A DNA stretch of 64,000 nucleotides from Verrucomicrobiota bacterium (GTDB lineage Bacteria > Verrucomicrobiota > Verrucomicrobiia > Opitutales > Coraliomargaritaceae), in NCBI GenBank assembly GCA_009908325.1, contig JAAAPI010000275.1:1-64000 (forward strand), in the 5' to 3' direction. The translations under genes and the position numbers were made by a program. Numbering within the stretch: the stretch's first letter is position 1; every line of letters starts with the position of its first letter. The notes beneath the pieces were generated by a model that had not been told where the DNA came from, did not search any database, and saw only the letters and a program-made list of their open reading frames with translations. Positions 1 through 9,165 of this stretch are shown here, in pieces.

Positions 1-240
1 CTCACTCTCGTCGAGCGAGGCGAAACTCCGCTGGGGCTCGTCTATGCCACCGATGCGGCGATTAGTGAACGGGTGAAGGTCGTCGGCACCTTTCCAGCAG
101 GCACCCACACGCCCATTATCTATCCCGCAGCTTTAGTGCAGGGAGCCAGGGCCGAACAGGCACAGGCTTTGCTTGAGTTCTTGAAAGAACCCAGGGCCCG
201 CGAGGTCTTTCTGAAATATGGTTTTGAACTGGTGGATTAA
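1..240 (+). CDS. modA: Molybdate ABC transporter substrate-binding protein ModA, C-terminal part (cut by window edge)
   Basis: The reading frame is open from base 1 and ends at TAA 238-240, giving the last 79 residues of a periplasmic binding protein. The stretch GLVYATDAA followed by VVGTFP and a late FLKEPRAREVFLKYGF is the usual end of ModA, which binds molybdate and delivers it to ModB/ModC. The next gene, 98 bases downstream, starts with unmistakable ModB sequence, which supports the call. The N-terminal signal and oxyanion-binding residues lie outside the window. Confidence 0.85.
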   Translation, partial: LTLVERGETPLGLVYATDAAISERVKVVGTFPAGTHTPIIYPAALVQGARAEQAQALLEFLKEPRAREVFLKYGFELVD

Positions 241-338
241 TAATTAGCCGCAACTGCATTTCCCATGAAGACACTTGTGAAAGTTCTCCGTTTCGCGAAC
301 GTCTTGCCAAAACCACGATTGAAAAACTTAAAAACCGA

Positions 339-1205
339 ATGCCTGACTGGTTCCAACTCAGCCCTTTTGAATGGAGCGCCCTGCGCCTCAGCCTGGTCGT
401 GGCCTGCTGGGCGGTTGGCCTGAGCCTGCCCTTCGGTATCGCCTGGGCCTGGATCCTGGCCCGCAAGGAGTTTCCGGGTAAGTTCATCATCGATGGCCTG
501 CTCCACCTTCCGCTGGTGCTGCCACCCGTCGTCGTGGGCTATGTTCTGCTGGTGCTTTTCGGGCGCAACGGTAGCCTCGGGCCGTGGCTCGAATCGCTCT
601 TTTTCCAGGGAGCCGAGCGCGGCATCACCGCGCTCTACGGTCCTTCCGGAGCGGGTAAGACGACAGTTGTTCAGGTCGTGGCAGGGCTCATCCGTCCAGA
701 CGAGGCACAGATCGAACTACAGGAAACCTGCCTTTTCAGCTCCGCTGAGGGGATCAACCTGCCTGCTGAGAAGCGCCGGATCGGCTATGTCTTTCAAGAC
801 GCACGGCTCTTCCCGCATTACTCCGTCGCGTCCAACCTAAGCTACGGGGAACAACGCGTGCCCGCCACTCAGCGCTTTATTGAGTTGGACTCCGTGATCA
901 AGGTACTCGGGATCGGCCATCTGCTCAAGCGCCGCCCCTCTGGCTTATCCGGAGGTGAGACGCAGCGCGTGGCCATCGGTCGGGCACTTTTGTCCAGTCC
1001 CGCAGTCCTGCTCATGGACGAGCCACTCAATTCACTCGACGATGCCCGCAAAGCCGAACTGCTGCCCTACATTCGCAAAATCGCCGAGACCTTCAATGTG
1101 CCCATTCTCTACGTAAGCCATTCCGTGGAGGAAATTCGCCAACTCGCGGATACCGTGGTCGTCCTGCAGGACGGGGCCGTTACGAGATACAATCTTCCCG
1201 CTTAG
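339..1205 (+). CDS. Chimeric ModB N-terminus fused to ModC ATPase core (likely deletion product)
   Basis: Residues 1-90 match the start of the molybdate permease ModB, with two membrane segments (about 14-38 and 49-74) and the motif HLPLVLPPVVVGY. From residue 91 the protein becomes a ModC-type ATPase: Walker A GPSGAGKTT 101-109, Q-loop near 153, signature LSGGETQR 203-210, Walker B VLLMDEP 223-229, H-loop His 261. Missing are the rest of ModB, including its EAA coupling loop, the first 20 or so residues of ModC and its C-terminal TOBE domain. Separate ModB is about 230 residues and ModC about 350. The reading frame is intact, so a polypeptide could be made, but it should not transport molybdate as a normal permease. 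An in-frame deletion or an assembly collapse would explain it. Confidence 0.85.
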   Translation: MPDWFQLSPFEWSALRLSLVVACWAVGLSLPFGIAWAWILARKEFPGKFIIDGLLHLPLVLPPVVVGYVLLVLFGRNGSLGPWLESLFFQGAERGITALYGPSGAGKTTVVQVVAGLIRPDEAQIELQETCLFSSAEGINLPAEKRRIGYVFQDARLFPHYSVASNLSYGEQRVPATQRFIELDSVIKVLGIGHLLKRRPSGLSGGETQRVAIGRALLSSPAVLLMDEPLNSLDDARKAELLPYIRKIAETFNVPILYVSHSVEEIRQLADTVVVLQDGAVTRYNLPA

Positions 1206-1588
1206 CGCCAGGTCACGATCTCGAGCCCCGGCACACGCTCAAATTCATGCACATTACCTGTTAAAATGGGGCATCCGAGCGCGAGGGCATGCCCTGCCAA
1301 TTGCAAATCATACGCTCCAATAGGAGTTCCTGCATTTTCCAGATAGATACGGACCGTTGCCGATTGATTGGCTGCCGTCTCATCAAACGGCAGTGTCTCA
1401 ACCGCGTTCAGAAAGGCTTTTGCCCGCTTTTCCCGCTTTCCGCCGCGGCTTTTCCGCAGGCCCGAAAGTATTTCGAAGCGCGAGATCGTGGACATCAAGA
1501 TGAACACATCAGGATGCTGATCAATTGGCTTCGGATTACCGCGGATAATTTCAATACAAGCATCCGTGTCTAAAAGTAAACGCTTCAC
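1202..1588 (-). CDS. vapC: VapC-type PIN-domain ribonuclease toxin
   Basis: The 128-residue PIN protein starts MKRLLLDTDACIEIIRG, with the first acidic residue in LDTD. ISRFEILSGL carries the second conserved acid, and GAYDLQLAGHALALGCPILTGN carries the third and the TxN end motif. PIN toxins of this family cleave tRNA or rRNA when free of antitoxin. The gene overlaps vapB by four bases, so toxin follows antitoxin in one transcript. Its stop overlaps the 3' end of the converging mod hybrid gene. Confidence 0.9.
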   Translation of the reverse strand: MKRLLLDTDACIEIIRGNPKPIDQHPDVFILMSTISRFEILSGLRKSRGGKREKRAKAFLNAVETLPFDETAANQSATVRIYLENAGTPIGAYDLQLAGHALALGCPILTGNVHEFERVPGLEIVTWR

Positions 1589-1812
1589 AGCTGACGTGCT
1601 TTCGGCGCAGCCGGTTGTTCGGGTCGATCAAAACCGATTAGACCATCTTTTGCAAAGCTATGCGCCAACTGCCGCAGGTCCGTTCCTACCTCGGTCAAAA
1701 TAATGCGCTTCCCTTCCCGTTGCAACAACACCTCTCCCGATGCAGGAACCCAGCTCTTCGGTATGCGCACCGCATAGCTGCCACCGTTTTGAAATAACTT
1801 TACCCGCTTCAT
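1585..1812 (-). CDS. vapB: VapB-type AbrB/SpoVT-fold antitoxin
   Basis: A protein of 75 residues begins MKRVKLFQNGGSYAVRIPK, the swapped-hairpin AbrB-like DNA-binding fold of VapB/VagC antitoxins. Its C-terminal tail (about 45-75) would wrap VapC. The ATG at 1812 is preferred over an upstream in-frame start because homology begins there. VapB-VapC complexes normally repress their own promoter, which here would lie in 1813-1880. Confidence 0.88.
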   Translation of the reverse strand: MKRVKLFQNGGSYAVRIPKSWVPASGEVLLQREGKRIILTEVGTDLRQLAHSFAKDGLIGFDRPEQPAAPKARQL

Positions 1813-1883
1813 GTAGCTACAAGTATATACTTCTACTATCCTGTCAAACTTCAATGCACGCCTGATAAAGAATTCGGCGAAAC

Positions 1884-3473
1884 CTAAATCAAACCCTCAT
1901 GCGGCATTGTGCGGGCCAGTTCACCCAGCCCGAGATGACGGCTTCCATAGCCATAGGTCTCACTCGCCACGCCACCCAGGGCGGCGCGCCAGTTTTCCAA
2001 AGTCAGCGACGCGGTAAAGGCCCCCAAGCGCTTTTCAAAGTCCTCGGTCAGGGCGCGGCGCTCGTCATCCGAAATAAAGGCGTGCTGCAGACTGAAGCGC
2101 CCGAGCGAAATAAGCTCGCGCCAGGATAGATTAAAACGCTTCGCTGCCACAAAATACTCATCCGTCATATTCGAGTCCCACATCCCACGATCATCGGTAT
2201 TGAGGCAGCAGGGGATTCCCTGCCGGAGATAAACCGGGAAGGGGTGCAGGTCCGGATCCGGCACGTAGCCAAGCAGATGATTGCTGACCAGGTTGATTTC
2301 AATTAGATGCTGGCTGTTCCGCATCAATTGCATCGTCCCTGTATCTTGTATGAGGTTAATCCCGTGCCCGATCCGGCTCGCACCGAGGCGGAGCGACTCG
2401 ATGATGTTCCGGTCCGCTTTCTCAGCCTCGCCTGCGTGGATGGAAATGTTCACCTCGGGGTAGCGCCGCAAAAGCCGGTCAAAGACCTCCGTGAACCGGT
2501 TCGGGTAACCGCGATTATCGTCCTCGCGCCCCGCCATATCGAGGCCGACCCATAGGTCCCGGTTCGCATCGATATGCGCCATGTGCTGTTCTGCCTGCTC
2601 GATGGCATTGTCCGCAAAGCGCAGCACTACTGCCTTGAATTTGACCAACACACCCGTCGCCCGAGCGTCCGGCTGCGCCAGGCGCTCTCGCCAAAAAGCA
2701 TCCGCATCCGCTGGCGACATGTCCCGGCCCGCCTCATCGCGCCAGCCGCGGTAACCCGTCATCAGTTCCATGTAGCGCACGCCCTCCGCGGACATCAGCT
2801 GCATATTTTCGACGGTCAGCTCCGCACAAACATGTATGCTGGACAACAGGTTGTTCAGCCGCGACCAGGTGTATTCAAAAAATTCATCACGCCCTTCTCC
2901 CGGCAAATCAAGCTTCACCGATGAGATCCAGGCCCTGCGCTCCGCATCGTCCAGTGCATCGAGTGATTTGAAGTCGGCCCGTAGAAGTGACGGCAGTTTT
3001 CCATACTCCGCTTCGTTCAGCGTCATCCAAAAATAGACGTGGGGGCTCTGCCGCCGTTGCGGTGCCATGCGCTCGGTCCCGGGAGAAATTCGGAAACGGG
3101 TGTAAAAACGCTGGCCGCCATTTCGCTTGGGATCGGTCGCCACCGCAAACCAGCGCCGGGCCAGAAAGCCCCCACCGAGGTGGTGATGAATATCCCCGGC
3201 CTTGGGCATGGCATAAAGAAATTGATACAGCTCCACATCCGTGGCCTCACGCTTGATCACATCGTAGAGCCGACTAAACTCCATCACACTGGCAGATCCC
3301 GGAGCTTGACCACCCATTGCCTTTTGAGCCGAGTCAGTCGGGGCAGTCAGTCCTTCGCCGGTCCCGTAGCTGGATGCCGTGGGCATCGTTTCTGGACTCG
3401 CCAATGATCGCTGAGTTGCCGTGACCGTGGCACCGCCAAATAATGTCGAAAACAAAAATGAGCGTCTTTTCAT
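1884..3473 (-). CDS. Exported adenosine deaminase-like (ADGF-type) hydrolase
   Basis: A 529-residue metal-dependent hydrolase of the adenosine/AMP deaminase family. Visible motifs in order are DIHHHLGG (metal-binding His pair near 96-98), SIHAGEAE, RIGHGINL and LNTDDRG, the full catalytic set. The N-terminus MKRRSFLF followed by a hydrophobic stretch resembles a twin-arginine signal, and an unconserved linker precedes the catalytic domain from about residue 65. Length is well above cytosolic adenosine deaminase (about 340) and closer to secreted ADGF-type enzymes. It probably converts adenosine to inosine outside the cytoplasm. This fits the purine island from 26 kb onward, although it stands alone here. 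Confidence 0.8.
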   Translation of the reverse strand: MKRRSFLFSTLFGGATVTATQRSLASPETMPTASSYGTGEGLTAPTDSAQKAMGGQAPGSASVMEFSRLYDVIKREATDVELYQFLYAMPKAGDIHHHLGGGFLARRWFAVATDPKRNGGQRFYTRFRISPGTERMAPQRRQSPHVYFWMTLNEAEYGKLPSLLRADFKSLDALDDAERRAWISSVKLDLPGEGRDEFFEYTWSRLNNLLSSIHVCAELTVENMQLMSAEGVRYMELMTGYRGWRDEAGRDMSPADADAFWRERLAQPDARATGVLVKFKAVVLRFADNAIEQAEQHMAHIDANRDLWVGLDMAGREDDNRGYPNRFTEVFDRLLRRYPEVNISIHAGEAEKADRNIIESLRLGASRIGHGINLIQDTGTMQLMRNSQHLIEINLVSNHLLGYVPDPDLHPFPVYLRQGIPCCLNTDDRGMWDSNMTDEYFVAAKRFNLSWRELISLGRFSLQHAFISDDERRALTEDFEKRLGAFTASLTLENWRAALGGVASETYGYGSRHLGLGELARTMPHEGLI

Positions 3474-3535
3474 GAAACCAAGCCAGCAAAGAATATGCCA
3501 GACGCCTCAAGGAACGATTCGTTGTTTCACAAGAA

Positions 3536-4678
3536 TCAATCACGCCGCCGCACAACTAAGACAGGACCATAACCATCAAGGTCGTAAAGGAGCGCGGCGA
3601 AGGATTGGTTGGGGCGTTGAAAATACTCCAGAGCCCGCGCGAGGTCCTCTTCCGGCAGATACGCACGCAGCGAACCATGCGCGGCGGCTCTCGTTCCCGT
3701 CTCCAGCTCCAGGATCGAGAAGCCATCCGGTGCCGGTTCGTCAAGTCTTCGGGCAGACCGCACGTTAACCGTCACCACTTGATTGAGCCAGCGCTCGATG
3801 TCCTGCATGAAAAATTCAGCCGTCCCCTCCGGCGCGGTCGGTGGTTCGAGGTGGAAATACGGTCGGATGCGCGCAAGCGTGGCTGGACCGATCCCCTTCA
3901 CCCGAATCAAATCCTCAACCGAGCTAAACGGACGGTTTTCAATGATCCGGCTGGCGTAAACCGGACCAATTCCCGGCACACCCTGCAGTGCTTCGAGATC
4001 GGCGACATTCGGGTCCAACAGGCTCCCCGAACGCGTTGCCGTTTCAGCAGCCTCGGACGCCTCGCTACGAGCTACGGAGGAAGCTGGCTCGGCCGACCCA
4101 TCATGGCGACTGCGCTGCCAGCCACCCAGCCCCTGCCGTTTGGCCAGCGATTCGGCCTTTTCCAGCTCCCGGACAAAGCGCTTCTTCCTGGGACCGCCCG
4201 GCACGCGACTGTCCTGGATCGGCATCCCGTAAATACGCGCCAAGCCCTGCCCTACCAAGTGGTTTCCAAGATACTGGCCGTCTGCGTTCATAACCAGCGC
4301 GTAGTAGCGGGGTATCTGGCTCATGCCCCGTGCGTCGATCCACTGCGTCTTGATCGTGAAGCGGCGGTTCAGGAACCGCTCGGTCGCGCGGCTCGCGTCC
4401 GAGGCATACCCGAGTGTCTCATCGATGGTGATCCCAAAATAGTCCGCCTGTTGCTCCACCCGTTTTGGATAGCTGAGCCGGTCCTCTGGTGTATCCACGT
4501 GGTAGAGTCGAAAAAGATAGGTCTCCCCCCGATGTTTGACGCGGAAACTATCACCGTCGTTTGAGCTATGGTCCACCAGGCGACAGTTTTCCAGGATCTC
4601 CCAGTCCTGCCCATGCAGCCCGGGAAGCCAAAGCAACAATGCCAGCAAAAACGCCGGTCTGCATAGTGACGATTTCAT
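3536..4678 (-). CDS. Exported SNase-like nuclease with ComEA-type helix-hairpin-helix domain
   Basis: A signal peptide (MKSSLCRPAFLLALLLWLPG) precedes a staphylococcal-nuclease-type domain, roughly residues 28-170. FRLYHVDTPE carries the Arg and Asp typical of the SNase core, and the domain ends in HLVGQGLARIYG. A helix-hairpin-helix region follows at about 220-280, with LQGVPGIGPVYASRI and VKGIGPATLARI, as in ComEA. The last 90 residues are an unrecognised domain. The ATG at 4678 is chosen because the secretion signal starts there. It is likely a periplasmic or secreted nuclease that holds DNA through the HhH domain. Known SNases use a slightly different catalytic triad, so activity is inferred. 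Confidence 0.75.
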   Translation of the reverse strand: MKSSLCRPAFLLALLLWLPGLHGQDWEILENCRLVDHSSNDGDSFRVKHRGETYLFRLYHVDTPEDRLSYPKRVEQQADYFGITIDETLGYASDASRATERFLNRRFTIKTQWIDARGMSQIPRYYALVMNADGQYLGNHLVGQGLARIYGMPIQDSRVPGGPRKKRFVRELEKAESLAKRQGLGGWQRSRHDGSAEPASSVARSEASEAAETATRSGSLLDPNVADLEALQGVPGIGPVYASRIIENRPFSSVEDLIRVKGIGPATLARIRPYFHLEPPTAPEGTAEFFMQDIERWLNQVVTVNVRSARRLDEPAPDGFSILELETGTRAAAHGSLRAYLPEEDLARALEYFQRPNQSFAALLYDLDGYGPVLVVRRRD

Positions 4679-4853
4679 GGATTCAATCAAACATTTGAAG
4701 GTAGGGCTGCCGTTTACGGCACGCCGCAGTCCGGCAGTCCACTGCCTTGCCAACGCAACGCCCGACCTCCTAGTGCTCTACTGCATCCGACTTGCTCTAC
4801 AAGTTTCAAGTGACTTTTATCGGGATAATCCAAATCCCTTATAAGGCTAACCC

Positions 4854-5135
4854 CTACTTTGCAAACCGCTCGCCAGCCCAGTCCTCGAGTAGCTTTATCT
4901 CGTAATAGAACATTCGGCTCGAGCTTTGAAGCCCGATATCGAAACTGAAACTGATATCGGTCAACGTTTCTTCGCCCGATGCCAACACGTTCCCGTTTGA
5001 ATCCGCCAGCGTGTAGGCAAACTCCAATTTCGGAGGAAACGCATCGCGAACCACCCGCTGCTCTTGTCTTCCGTAAAAGATCCGCCCTGCCAAGTCGATA
5101 TCCGTGAAATTGAGAACCAGGGCGAAGTTAAAGGT
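4854..5135 (-). pseudogene. DUF3016 protein, 3' remnant
   Basis: From the stop at 4854 the frame stays open back to 5135. It reads LVLNFTDIDLAG, then FAYTLADSNGNVLASGEE and a terminal LLEDWAGERF, which is the second half of the DUF3016 family. The N-terminal half with its signal peptide is absent. The sequence runs straight into the stop codon of the transposase fragment at 5136-5138, and no ATG is available. A gene disrupted by the REP-type transposase insertion explains this best. DUF3016 has no established function. Confidence 0.65.
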
Positions 5136-5918
5136 TCAGCCCAATGTTTCATGTTTTTGCACCTCTTCCCATGATTTCGGATCGACTCCGGAGCCCGACC
5201 GGTGCCTGCTCACGGCGCTTTGGACAGTCGAGACTTTTCCCATGTGAAGGCGCTCCGCGATCCATGAATTGGGCGTCAGATAGCGTTCGCGCAGCAGCCG
5301 CGCCATTGCGACCTTCCAGGGCGCACCTTTCGGACTCTGAGCCAACTCCTCTTCGGACCGATCCAACCGTTCCAGAAGGTTCGAGACCGCTCTCTCCCAT
5401 CTCGGCTCGCGCATCTCCGCGGCCTCGGCCTCGGTCACCCGCCGCCCGGCGTCGCTCTTCAAATCGGCAAGCACCGCCTTGCGGAAATCCCTGGTGCCCT
5501 TCACCCAGCCGCGGCACATCCGCTCAAAACCAAGGCGCTTCTGCTCCTTGTCTTCCTCCGCGAGCCATCCGAGGTAATCGCCGTAGAGACGACGCCCCTT
5601 GGGCGTGTCCGCAAGCCCGCCGGCGGAGTTCAGCGCGAGCGCGAAGGACTCATGCGAGCGCCGCCTGCGGGGGTGCCAAAAACGATGGAAGCTCGAAGCA
5701 CCGTAGCGTTCCAAATCCGAACTTTCCACCAATCCGGCTCGAACCGGATTCAAATGGATGTAGTGGCAGACCGGCCCGATCGCACCCTCGTCCAGCAGTA
5801 TCGCCTTGTAGCGGCCTTGGAAGACGTGGCCGTTCTCCTTTCGGGACGAAGTGGTCTGTCTATTCTTAGATCGTGAAGCACGATCAACCAACCTGCGAGG
5901 CAAAATTGTCTTGAACAT
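5136..5918 (-). pseudogene. REP-associated tyrosine transposase (RAYT/Y1_Tnp), 5'-truncated
   Basis: The 260-residue frame contains NGHVFQGRYKAIL and CHYIHLNPVRAGLV, the signature region of Y1 (HUH) transposases that carries the catalytic tyrosine, followed by a helical C-terminal domain typical of long RAYTs. The first 28 residues are basic and unlike the family. The HUH metal-binding motif, which should precede this region, is missing, so catalysis is unlikely. RAYTs mobilise palindromic REP sequences. Candidate REP elements occur in this window at 44.6 and 47.9-48.2 kb. Confidence 0.75.
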
Positions 5919-6066
5919 TTTTAGAAGACCGGGCGGCTAACGTGGGTTGATCGCTGCGTCTTCATGAACAATGAGGTAAAGGAGAAGGAAGGAATCGCTT
6001 TGCAGGCAGAATTGGATAAAAAGGAGAAACCCTTGTTTTTGGTTATCCGTGTTCTCCCCGGAGGCT

Positions 6067-7041
6067 TTATCTTTCCTTGGCAGGTATCGCCTTCGGGGGT
6101 TGGCGGGATCTTTCCGGGTGCCGCTCCTCGTAGCCGGGCGGCGGTTCGATCTCGGCCGTGGGACGTCCCTGCGCTTGGCGGGCGGAGAGAGTAATTTCGT
6201 AGTTTCTGTCGAGTTCCTCCATGAACCTTTCGCGGTTGGTTTTCATTGCCACGAGGGTTTCGGTTCGGAGGTTCGACGTGTCTTTCATATACTGCCGGAA
6301 GGATTTCAGGATACCGGTCCGCTCGGCGTCGGCCTGCTGTTTTTGTTCTTTGAAAAAGACATCCAATTCATCTTCAACCGGGATCCGTTTCGTCATCGTC
6401 GGGCGACCAGGAATATCGACGCTGACCAGAAGCTCGTCCACACCCTCGACCTCGGAGACCGTCATGACCCGCCGGATGGCCGCAAGTTCAGCTTCCCTCT
6501 CGCGCACCTGCCGGGCGTGATCGCGCCGCAGATAATCGGCGGCGCCGCGAAGCGTTTCCAGCTCCATCAGGAGGTTTTCCTGATCGAGGCTGCGTTTTCC
6601 CCTGGGCGGATACTCCGCCGTCAACGCACGAATGTAGTCGGAATAATCCCGCACCCGTGCGGCCGCCAATTCCGCCTCGCCGCGGTTTGCTTTGAGCGCC
6701 TCTTCCGACTCCGACATACGCTCATACAAGTCGAGCGGATCCATTTCCGCAAACCCGGCATAGGCATCCTCCAGAGGCTCCGCGGACCCCGTGCCCCCTG
6801 AGCCGGCGGGTGAGGTCGATGAGCGTTGCCCCGGCGTCTCGTCCCTCGAAGGTTGCGACACGCCAGGATCTGCGGAGACCGGCACCGATGCCGATGTGCG
6901 CACGTCCTCGGGCGGGGCGCTATCCTCCTGCGGAGCTGTCTCGGCCGACGTGTCCACGGCTTTGTCTTCACTCGCGCAGGCGGGCTGGAGCAAGCCCAAG
7001 AACAGGACAAGAACAAGGTGCGGATAATTTGCTTTATTCAT
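6067..7041 (-). CDS. Predicted lipoprotein with coiled-coil, last gene of the motor cluster
   Basis: The 324-residue protein has a signal peptide ending LLQPAC (Cys 22, a weak lipobox) and a Ser/Pro/Glu-rich disordered segment to about residue 95. A long charged helical region follows (about 100-290), then a Pro- and Arg-rich tail. No known domain was recognised. It lies 18 bases downstream of the preceding gene on the same strand and is the last member of the cluster read from 24757. Its composition and predicted periplasmic location suggest a structural or tether role, which is inference only. Confidence 0.7.
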   Translation of the reverse strand: MNKANYPHLVLVLFLGLLQPACASEDKAVDTSAETAPQEDSAPPEDVRTSASVPVSADPGVSQPSRDETPGQRSSTSPAGSGGTGSAEPLEDAYAGFAEMDPLDLYERMSESEEALKANRGEAELAAARVRDYSDYIRALTAEYPPRGKRSLDQENLLMELETLRGAADYLRRDHARQVREREAELAAIRRVMTVSEVEGVDELLVSVDIPGRPTMTKRIPVEDELDVFFKEQKQQADAERTGILKSFRQYMKDTSNLRTETLVAMKTNRERFMEELDRNYEITLSARQAQGRPTAEIEPPPGYEERHPERSRQPPKAIPAKER

Positions 7042-7059
7042 AGTTTCAATAGGAACGGT

Positions 7060-8292
7060 TCACGGTGCCGGGCGCTCGAACCTGCGCAGAGCCTCCCTCG
7101 CGCGGATCCGCCGCGCCTCGTCCATGGCCTCGACGCGGGCTTTGGCCTGCTCGTTGCGGCTACGTTCGACCTCAGCGAGGGCGGTCAGAAACTTCCCGTA
7201 AACGGCGCGGCGCAGAAACCGTGTGCGTTGATCCTCTTCGCGATGGATCGAGCGACCGGAGAGCGGATCGACTTCGAGTTGGGCGGCGAGGTCACGATCC
7301 GGCGAAGGTTCGACACCGAGAGCGGCAAGAGTCTTCGCCTGTTCCTTCTTCCAAGCCACGAAGGCCGCCTCGTAGCGGCTCCGGTCGAGCATCAGCTTGA
7401 GGACCCCGACCGTCTCTTCCGGAAATTCGCCCGCGTCGTAGGCGCTTTCCGCCTCAAGCGCATCCTCGATCCGTTCCGTCATGTCCGGAAGGTGCGCCGT
7501 GTAATACCATTCGCGCAACGCCTCCAACACCGGTCGAAGGCTTTCATCCGAGGGCTCCGGTTCGGGGTAAAAGGTGCCCTCGGTTTCCGCCCAGTCGGTC
7601 CAGATCAACCGACAGGTCTCTTGCTCTGGTTTTCTGCGTTGCCGTATCCACGCCACGAAATGGGCAGTTTTCGCTTCGATGATCGCCCTCGCTCGAACCG
7701 CCGCGTCGTCCCCGGCGAGACCCTCGCGATCCACCGCATAGGCGACGGCATCGGCCAGCAAATCCCCGGTGAGCGCGGACTCACCGAGCGCCCCCGGCCC
7801 GAAAGCGTCGAGGGAGCGGGCCGCCTCGAAATGCTCGTCCATACGGTTGCGGTGCAGTCTTTCATAGAGCGGATGGATGCGGCCCGCCAAACGGCGGGCG
7901 GCCCGCGCCACGCCATCTTCGCCCGAAGGCAAGGCCACTTCGTCCGGCAGTGCCGCGCGGATGGCCTGCAGAACGGTCTCCCGACGCCCCGCCCCGAGCG
8001 CTTCGAATTCGGCACGGTGCCTTTTCAATGCCTCCGCCAAGAGGGTCAAACCCGATTCTTCGTGGGATGTCCCGCCCGTCGCCCGCACCTCGGCCCACCA
8101 CGAACCATCCCAGAGATTTCGCAGATCGGGTGCCAAAGGGGGAGGTGCCGCGGCCTCCCCCGCCAGACCGGGCGTGTCGCTCTCCGATTGGCCGGAAGCC
8201 GGCGCGAGCAGCGGAAGCAGCAGCAAGAACACGCCGAAAACTAGGTGGCCGAAGGGGCTCTCCGGCAGGCCCGTCTCACGGCCTTGGCTCAC
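7060..8292 (-). CDS. Exported protein of unknown function, motor cluster
   Basis: A GTG at 8292 starts a protein of about 410 residues with a clean signal peptide (hydrophobic core LVFGVFLLLLPLLA, then PASGQ). GTG overlaps the upstream TGA as GTGA, the same coupling seen elsewhere in this cluster, so this start is preferred to longer forms. The mature part is mostly helical, rich in Arg, Glu and Ala, and has no motif I recognise. Tight coupling to the thioredoxin-fold membrane gene suggests the two products work at the same place in the envelope. Confidence 0.7.
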   Translation of the reverse strand: MSQGRETGLPESPFGHLVFGVFLLLLPLLAPASGQSESDTPGLAGEAAAPPPLAPDLRNLWDGSWWAEVRATGGTSHEESGLTLLAEALKRHRAEFEALGAGRRETVLQAIRAALPDEVALPSGEDGVARAARRLAGRIHPLYERLHRNRMDEHFEAARSLDAFGPGALGESALTGDLLADAVAYAVDREGLAGDDAAVRARAIIEAKTAHFVAWIRQRRKPEQETCRLIWTDWAETEGTFYPEPEPSDESLRPVLEALREWYYTAHLPDMTERIEDALEAESAYDAGEFPEETVGVLKLMLDRSRYEAAFVAWKKEQAKTLAALGVEPSPDRDLAAQLEVDPLSGRSIHREEDQRTRFLRRAVYGKFLTALAEVERSRNEQAKARVEAMDEARRIRAREALRRFERPAP

Positions 8293-9128
8293 AAGGCATC
8301 CTCCCTTCCCAAAGCCGCCAGCTCGTTCAAGCTGAGATCGGCGTCTTCCAGATGCCCGCGCTCGTCGACGAGGAAGAGCCACGGCGTTTCCACAATCCGC
8401 AGCCGCGCGCTCACCCGATCCGCCGGTTCCACCGAAGGATGACGGTCGAAGAGCGTGAACAACTCCCCGGCCTCCGCCTCCACCAGCGCGGCCCGCGCGG
8501 CATCGGCAGACGCATCGAGATTCAGGGAAACCACCCGGATCGGGCGGCGGGACGCGCTTTCCAAGGCGGGTCCGAGCCGCGCGACCCGCCTCAAGCGCTC
8601 AACCGTGCCTTCGTCCCGGGCCGACCAGGACAAAAGGACGGTCGCGCGCCCCAGCAGATCGTCGCTGGCGAAGACCTCGCCCGCGCCGGAGTCGTCCCCC
8701 GTCAAGGCCGTGCCCCGAAATTCGGGCACCCTTTGGCCCTCCCCCACGACAAAGTTCCGACTGAGGGACGTGTCGGCGGCCTCTCCGCCCGACCCCTGCG
8801 ACCCGCCCATCACAAAAAACAGGGCGACCGCCAAGACCAGCGCGACGGCTCCCGCGATAAGCCAAACTTTGCTCCGCGCTTCGGAGCCACCGGCACCCGC
8901 CGCTTCGGTCACGCCCGGCACGGGGGCGACCGCGGTTTGTTCCCCGGCGGATTCGGGCCCGCTGGCCCGGAAAGCGGTTCCGGCGAAATTTTCGCCTGAT
9001 GACGGCTTCTCGTCCACGGGAGGCACCATCAACGCGGGCTGCCGCAACAAGCTGAAACGCAAAACCCCTTCGCCGTCTCCCAACCGGAGGACGGGCAATC
9101 CTTCGTTTTCCTGCTTTGTTTCGTTCAT
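8289..9128 (-). CDS. Single-pass membrane protein with degenerate thioredoxin-like domain
   Basis: A 279-residue protein: cytoplasmic N-terminal 85 residues, one membrane segment at about 87-107 (KVWLIAGAVALVLAVALFFV), then a periplasmic domain. That domain has the order of a TlpA-like thioredoxin fold: ATVLLSWSARDEGTVERL where a CxxC would sit, then VVSLNLD and VETPWLFLVDERG with the cis-Pro. The redox cysteines are replaced, so it is more likely a binding or scaffold domain than an oxidoreductase. It sits between the vWA genes and the exported-protein genes of the cluster. Confidence 0.65.
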   Translation of the reverse strand: MNETKQENEGLPVLRLGDGEGVLRFSLLRQPALMVPPVDEKPSSGENFAGTAFRASGPESAGEQTAVAPVPGVTEAAGAGGSEARSKVWLIAGAVALVLAVALFFVMGGSQGSGGEAADTSLSRNFVVGEGQRVPEFRGTALTGDDSGAGEVFASDDLLGRATVLLSWSARDEGTVERLRRVARLGPALESASRRPIRVVSLNLDASADAARAALVEAEAGELFTLFDRHPSVEPADRVSARLRIVETPWLFLVDERGHLEDADLSLNELAALGREDAL

Positions 9129-9165
9129 TTCACTTGTTTCCTTTCTTAGCTCACGCGCCGCGCGT

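Noticed and set aside
8289-9128. Active thiol-disulfide oxidoreductase
   Set aside because: The fold order is similar but the CxxC cysteines are absent.
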